A stretch of DNA of 34,330 nt from Chromatiales bacterium USCg_Taylor (lineage in GTDB: Bacteria; Pseudomonadota; Gammaproteobacteria; JACCXJ01): assembly GCA_002007425.1 (NCBI GenBank), contig MUGK01000030.1, forward strand, positions 1-34,330. Reading direction: 5' to 3'. Within the stretch, counting starts at the first letter, position 1; each line of letters opens with the position of its first letter. Below the pieces are notes generated by a model that did not search any database, had not been told where the DNA came from, and saw nothing but the letters and a program-made list of their open reading frames with translations. This document shows positions 29,856 through 34,330 of this stretch, piece by piece. The position numbers and the translations under genes were made by a program.

Positions 29856-29953
29856 CGCCGCTGCCGGGGTGAGAATTTTTTAAGTTACCCGATATACAGC
29901 CCCCGAGCAATGACCGGATGAGGGTTGTATCCGCCCAGGGCTTCGGTACGCCG

Positions 29954-32900
29954 TTATGTAGGCGAAGCGGTGCTCGCTTCCAACCCGTAGTCGATAGTGA
30001 CCTGGCCGCCCGCAAAGAGCGCGCGCAGCGTTTCCAGCAAGGCGTCGCTGAGATCCACACGCCAAGCGTCGCCCAAGCGCAGACGTCCGCTTGCCTCTCC
30101 ACCCCGATACTCGATAAAGACCGGACAGCGGCCGTTTCGATGGGTCTCAAGCAACCGTTGCAGTTCCGTGATTCCACCATTGGCGAACCGCGCCGCATCG
30201 ATGCGTACGACTAAGCCCTTGGCATAGGCCGCCCGCGCCTGAGGTAGATCAAACAACTTTTCTGCGAACAAGGTGTGGGCATCGGTCACTTCATCGACTC
30301 TGCAGGCGCCTTCCGCGATTAGCACGCGATCCTTGACCAACACCGCTGCATAACGCTTCAGCGTTTCCGGATACACCACCACCTCGATGCGCGCAGTATG
30401 ATCGTCGAGCGTCGCGGTCAGCATGCGGCCGTGCCGCATGTCGTTGCGCCGCAACGACATGATCAACCCGCCGACGCGCCGCGTGCCCGGTCTAAGATCG
30501 CGCAAGCGGCAGCTCACCAGTCCATTCAGCTCCTCCTCGTAGCGATCGATGGGATGTCCGCTCAGGTATAAGCCCAGCGTCTCGCGTTCCCCCGCAAGCC
30601 GCTGGTCATCCGACCACTTGAGCGTTTTCGGATCACCCTGTCCCGGCGTCTCCGCCGCCTCGGCGGGGAACCCGAAGAGGTCATGCTGGCCCGAGGCGCG
30701 GTCCTTGACGCTTTGCCCCGCGGTCTGCATGGCCGGGTCGAGCGTTGCCAGCAGCCATCCGCGATCCGGCCCCAGGCCATCCATGGCGCCGGCTTGAATC
30801 AGCGCTTCCAAGACGCGGCGATTGGCTTTGCGCGCGTCGACTCGCAAGCACAGGTCAAAGAGATCACGGAAGAGCCCACCGCTATCGCGCACCGCCATCA
30901 TGGCCTCGATCGCCATGCGCCCCGCGCCTTTGACCGCCCCGAGCCCGTAACGAATCGACGCATCGCCGGCGACCGTAAAACCATAGGCAGAGGTATTGAT
31001 ATGCGGGGCTAAGATGCCTAAACCGAGGCGCCGGCATTCATCGATGAGCGCGACCACCTTGTCGGTGTTGTCCATGTCCGCGGACAGCACGGCCGCCATG
31101 AAGGCAGCCGGATAATGGGCTTTGAGCCAGGCGGTTTGGTAGGCGATCAAGGCATAGGCCGCCGAGTGCGATTTGTTGAAACCATAACCGGCGAACTTTT
31201 CCATCAAGTCGAAAATCGCGCCGGCCACCGCGGGCTCGACCTTGCGTTCCACGGCCCCGCCGATAAAGACGGCGCGCTGTGTGGCCATCTCCTCCGGCTT
31301 CTTCTTTCCCATGGCCCGGCGCAGCAGATCCGCGGCCCCGAGCGAGTACCCCGCGAGCACCTGGGCGATTTGCATGACTTGCTCCTGGTAGAGAATCACG
31401 CCATAGGTCGGCTGTAGGATCAGCTCGAGCGCCGGGTGTGGATAGCGTACCGACGCGCGTCCGTGCTTGCGATTGATGAAGTCGTCCACCATCCCTGACT
31501 GGAGGGGCCCCGGGCGGAACAAGGCCACGAGCGCCACCAAGTCGTCGAACGTGTCCGGTCGCAAGCGCTTGACGAGGTCCTTCATGCCCCGGGATTCCAA
31601 TTGGAATACCGCCACGGTCTCGCCGCGCTGTATCAATGTGAAGGTTTTCGCGCCGTCGAGCGGAATGCGGGTGATGTCGAGCATCGGATCGCTTTGAAGT
31701 TCCCGCGCGGCATTGATGTCGCGCACCGCCCGAGCGATGATCGTGAGCGTTCTGAGGCCCAGAAAGTCGAATTTCACCAGCCCCATCGCCTCGACATCGC
31801 CCATGTCGAACTGGGTAACCCGGGCCGTCGAACCCTGCTCGCAATACAACGGCATGAAATCGGTCAAGGGCGCCGGGGCGATCACGACGCCGCCCGCGTG
31901 CTTGCCCGCATTGCGCACCAAGCCCTCGAGTTTCTTGGCCAGATCGATGAGCGTGTGCACCTCCTCCTCGGCCTCATAACGCTCGCGTAAGGCGGGCTCC
32001 TCGGAGAGGGCCCGTTCCAGCGTCATGTTGAGGTCGAAGGGGATGAGCTTGGCGATCTGATCGACAAACCCGTAGAGATAGCCGAGCACGCGGCCGACAT
32101 CACGCACTACCGCCCGCGCGGCCATGCTGCCGTAAGTGATGATCTGGGAGACCCGATCCCGGCCGTAGCGCTCTGCGACGTAGTCGATGACCTCGTCGCG
32201 CCGGTCCATGCAGAAATCGATATCGAAATCGGGCATTGAGACCCGCTCGGGATTGAGAAAGCGCTCGAACAAGAGATCATATTGAATCGGATCGAGATCG
32301 GTGATCCCCAAGGCGTAGGCCGTGAGCGACCCGGCCCCCGACCCGCGCCCGGGCCCGACCGGTATACCGCATTCCTTGGCCCAACGGATGAAATCCGCCA
32401 CGATGAGGAAATAGCCGGCGAAACCCATCTTGGTGATCATTTCGATCTCTGACATGAGCCGCTCCGCGTACGCCTGGTGCGTGGGACCGCTGCTCGGCGC
32501 ATCGGCACCCGCGATTACCGCCAGCCGCTGGCGCAGACCGGTTTCGGCTTGGGTGCGCAAATAGTCCTCGACCACGGTGCCGGGCGGGACCGGAAAATCG
32601 GGGAGATGATAGCGATCGAGCGTCAGCTCGAGATTGCACCGCTGGGCGATCATGCGGCTATTTTCGACGGCCTCGGGCACATCCGCCCACAGCGCCTCCA
32701 TCTCCTCGGCGCCGCGCAGGTATTGCTGCGGGCTGTAGGGTTTCGGCCGGCGCGGATCGGCCAAGGCGCGGCCGGCGTTTATGCAAAAACGGGCCTCGTG
32801 GGCCTCATAATCCTCCGGGTGCACAAAACGTACGTCATTGGTAGCGACCACAGGCGCGTGGCAGGCAGCCGCGAGATCCAGGGCGCGGTCGATGTATTCC

Positions 32901-33418
32901 GCCTCGCCCGAGCGCCCGGTGCGCTGCAACTCCAGGTAGTAACGATTCGGGAAGTGGTCTAACCAGCACCTGAGCCGGCGTTTCGCCTCCGCCTTCGAGC
33001 CGCCGGCTAAGACCTGGCCGATCTCACCCCCGCCCGCGCCCGAGAGGAGGAGGAGACCCTCCGAACGCGCGAATAACCACTCTTGCTGGACCTGCGGCAC
33101 TCCCTGGACCTGACCCTCCGTGTAACTGCGGGTGATGATCTCGGTCAGATTGCGGTAGCCGGCGGCGTCCTGACAGAGCACGACGACGCGGGTGCGCTTT
33201 GCGGCGTCGCCGGCGAGCCAGAGGTCCGCGCCGATGATCGGTTTAATCCCGCGTGCCTGCGCCGCACGGTAGAATTTCACCATCGAAAACAACGCGCTCT
33301 GATCGGTCACCGCGACCGCCGGCATCCCGAGCGCGGCCACCCGATCGACCAGATCATTGATGCGGATCAGGCCATCGACGATGGAATACTCGCTGTGGAG
33401 GTGCAGATGCACAAACAC
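29954..33418 (-). CDS. dnaE: DNA polymerase III subunit alpha; likely GTG start at 33418, not the ATG at 33505
   Basis: VFVHLHLHSEYSIVDGLIRI PHP start; PVGPGRGSGAGSLTAYALGITDLDPI; PDFDIDFCMDRRDEVIDYV; NKSHSAAYALIAYQTAWLKAHYP. Confidence 0.95.
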   Translation of the reverse strand: MFVHLHLHSEYSIVDGLIRINDLVDRVAALGMPAVAVTDQSALFSMVKFYRAAQARGIKPIIGADLWLAGDAAKRTRVVVLCQDAAGYRNLTEIITRSYTEGQVQGVPQVQQEWLFARSEGLLLLSGAGGGEIGQVLAGGSKAEAKRRLRCWLDHFPNRYYLELQRTGRSGEAEYIDRALDLAAACHAPVVATNDVRFVHPEDYEAHEARFCINAGRALADPRRPKPYSPQQYLRGAEEMEALWADVPEAVENSRMIAQRCNLELTLDRYHLPDFPVPPGTVVEDYLRTQAETGLRQRLAVIAGADAPSSGPTHQAYAERLMSEIEMITKMGFAGYFLIVADFIRWAKECGIPVGPGRGSGAGSLTAYALGITDLDPIQYDLLFERFLNPERVSMPDFDIDFCMDRRDEVIDYVAERYGRDRVSQIITYGSMAARAVVRDVGRVLGYLYGFVDQIAKLIPFDLNMTLERALSEEPALRERYEAEEEVHTLIDLAKKLEGLVRNAGKHAGGVVIAPAPLTDFMPLYCEQGSTARVTQFDMGDVEAMGLVKFDFLGLRTLTIIARAVRDINAARELQSDPMLDITRIPLDGAKTFTLIQRGETVAVFQLESRGMKDLVKRLRPDTFDDLVALVALFRPGPLQSGMVDDFINRKHGRASVRYPHPALELILQPTYGVILYQEQVMQIAQVLAGYSLGAADLLRRAMGKKKPEEMATQRAVFIGGAVERKVEPAVAGAIFDLMEKFAGYGFNKSHSAAYALIAYQTAWLKAHYPAAFMAAVLSADMDNTDKVVALIDECRRLGLGILAPHINTSAYGFTVAGDASIRYGLGAVKGAGRMAIEAMMAVRDSGGLFRDLFDLCLRVDARKANRRVLEALIQAGAMDGLGPDRGWLLATLDPAMQTAGQSVKDRASGQHDLFGFPAEAAETPGQGDPKTLKWSDDQRLAGERETLGLYLSGHPIDRYEEELNGLVSCRLRDLRPGTRRVGGLIMSLRRNDMRHGRMLTATLDDHTARIEVVVYPETLKRYAAVLVKDRVLIAEGACRVDEVTDAHTLFAEKLFDLPQARAAYAKGLVVRIDAARFANGGITELQRLLETHRNGRCPVFIEYRGGEASGRLRLGDAWRVDLSDALLETLRALFAGGQVTIDYGLEASTASPT

Positions 33419-33457
33419 GTTTTGGATCTCGCCGAACGCAGGTTTAGTCAAATATTT

Positions 33458-33556
33458 CGCCTGCGGGGCATGGAACCCGCAGGCGACCAAAGAGGAGACT
33501 TGCACGACTCCCCTTTGGAAACCCCAATGCTAGAGTCCCCGTCGCAAGCGGCGGGG
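33458..33556 (-). repeat. Three consecutive inverted repeats (hairpins) in the rnhB-dnaE intergenic/leader region
   Basis: 33458-33467/33476-33485 perfect 10 bp (CGCCTGCGGG/CCCGCAGGCG); 33487-33497/33508-33518 11 bp with one wobble; 33537-33545/33548-33556 CCCCGTCGC/GCGGCGGGG. Confidence 0.8.
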
Positions 33557-33567
33557 TAGCAGTGAAT

Positions 33568-34167
33568 CTAGTCTGACAGGGCGCCGCCAAGTTGCAAGCA
33601 TGCGCGCACCGGCGCGAACGACCGCCGGTGAACCGCCGAGATTCCCAACCTGATCAAGGCTTCAAGATGCCGCGGCGTCGGATAACCCTTGTGCACGGCC
33701 ATACCGTATCCGGGATAAACCCGGTCCAGCGCTTCCATCTCGCGATCGCGCGCCACTTTCGCCAGAATGGAGGCCGCGCTGATTTGAGGCACGAGCCGGT
33801 CACCCTCGACCACGGCGACCGCGGGATACGGCACATCGGGACGCTGGCGCCCATCTACCCAGACTTGCGCCGGCGCCACCGGCAACGCGAGCACGGCTCG
33901 CCGCATCGCCAACAAGCTTGCCTGGAGAATGTTGAGGGCATCGATCTCGGCGACCTCGGCGCGCCCGAGCGCCCAGGCCACGGCGTACGCCTCGATCCTC
34001 CCGGCCAAGACCGCACGCCGTTTGACGCTCAATGTTTTAGAATCCGCGAGTCCCGCGATCGGCCGCGCCACATCCAAGATCACCGCCGCACAGAAGACGG
34101 GCCCGGCGAGCGGTCCCCGGCCAGCCTCGTCGATCCCTGCAATCACTGTCACCTCCCGCTGCATCAT
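33568..34167 (-). CDS. rnhB: Ribonuclease HII (start probably at 34164/34167, not the track start 34254)
   Basis: [86 protein letters not shown]. Confidence 0.95.
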   Translation of the reverse strand: MMQREVTVIAGIDEAGRGPLAGPVFCAAVILDVARPIAGLADSKTLSVKRRAVLAGRIEAYAVAWALGRAEVAEIDALNILQASLLAMRRAVLALPVAPAQVWVDGRQRPDVPYPAVAVVEGDRLVPQISAASILAKVARDREMEALDRVYPGYGMAVHKGYPTPRHLEALIRLGISAVHRRSFAPVRACLQLGGALSD

Positions 34168-34187
34168 AGGGTCAAACGCATTGGAAG

Positions 34188-34214
34188 CGAATGAAAAAAC
34201 TGCCGCTTCATTCG
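34188..34214. repeat. 8-bp inverted repeat CGAATGAA-N11-TTCATTCG between the IS110 tail and rnhB
   Basis: Direct reading; perfect arms at 34188-34195 and 34207-34214. Confidence 0.5.
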
Positions 34215-34247
34215 GATATACCATAGCGCACGATACTGTTATCCATG

Positions 34248-34330
34248 TCAACATCCATGAAGCGCTGGGTTGAAGGGTTGCCCAGACTTCAAGACCCCGT
34301 AGGCGACATGGATGAGTTTACGCATCATGG
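34248..34330 (-). mobile_element. C-terminal end of an IS110-family transposase (runs off window)
   Basis: Minus strand reads [26 protein letters not shown], the typical IS110/IS1111 C-terminal 'MRKLlhi...L+.G.Pf.P' pattern; stop at 34248-34250. Confidence 0.7.

Noticed and set aside
33419-33505. N-terminal extension of dnaE (MQVSSLVACGFHAPQAKYLTKPAFGEIQN)
   Set aside because: DnaE proteins begin at the PHP motif (FVHLHLHSEYS); the extension is encoded by the hairpin leader.
34168-34254. N-terminal extension of rnhB in the track ORF
   Set aside because: It overlaps the IS110 3' end; RNase HII normally starts just before [14 protein letters not shown].
1-34330. CRISPR arrays, tRNA or rRNA genes
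   Set aside because: No regularly spaced repeats with unique spacers and no cloverleaf or rRNA sequence recognised by eye; a tRNAscan/Infernal run would be needed to exclude fully.

Overview
This is mostly a conserved gammaproteobacterial-type chromosomal region, with about 27 recognisable protein genes, interrupted by mobile-element debris. Conserved blocks: pyrD(1B) / trmL / gpsA-secB-rhodanese / gpmI-ctpA-DJ-1 / ubiE-ubiJ-ubiB / hslVU-DUF971 / dapF-DUF484-xerC / rnhB-dnaE-accA-tilS. The most interesting part is the accessory island at about 19.7-27.5 kb. It has a sigma54-type two-component system divergent from a 24-codon gene absent from the ORF track (22845..22919, MTWETPDFVDLRFGFEVTMYIYNR). 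This is a clear PqqA, the precursor peptide of pyrroloquinoline quinone. It is followed not by pqqBCDE but by a strong UUCG-loop intrinsic terminator and a DrrAB/PedBC-like ABC exporter. Further on are an L,D-transpeptidase and a membrane vWA-FHA protein. Other points of interest: three consecutive hairpins in the dnaE leader, an 18-nt match between that leader and the window start, three genes with apparent internal deletions or frameshifts (acyl-CoA synthetase, YbbN/CnoX, cytochrome b561), an IS10-like transposase remnant at the left edge and an IS110-family C-terminus at the right edge next to rnhB. All homology calls are from recognition of translated motifs. No database search was run.
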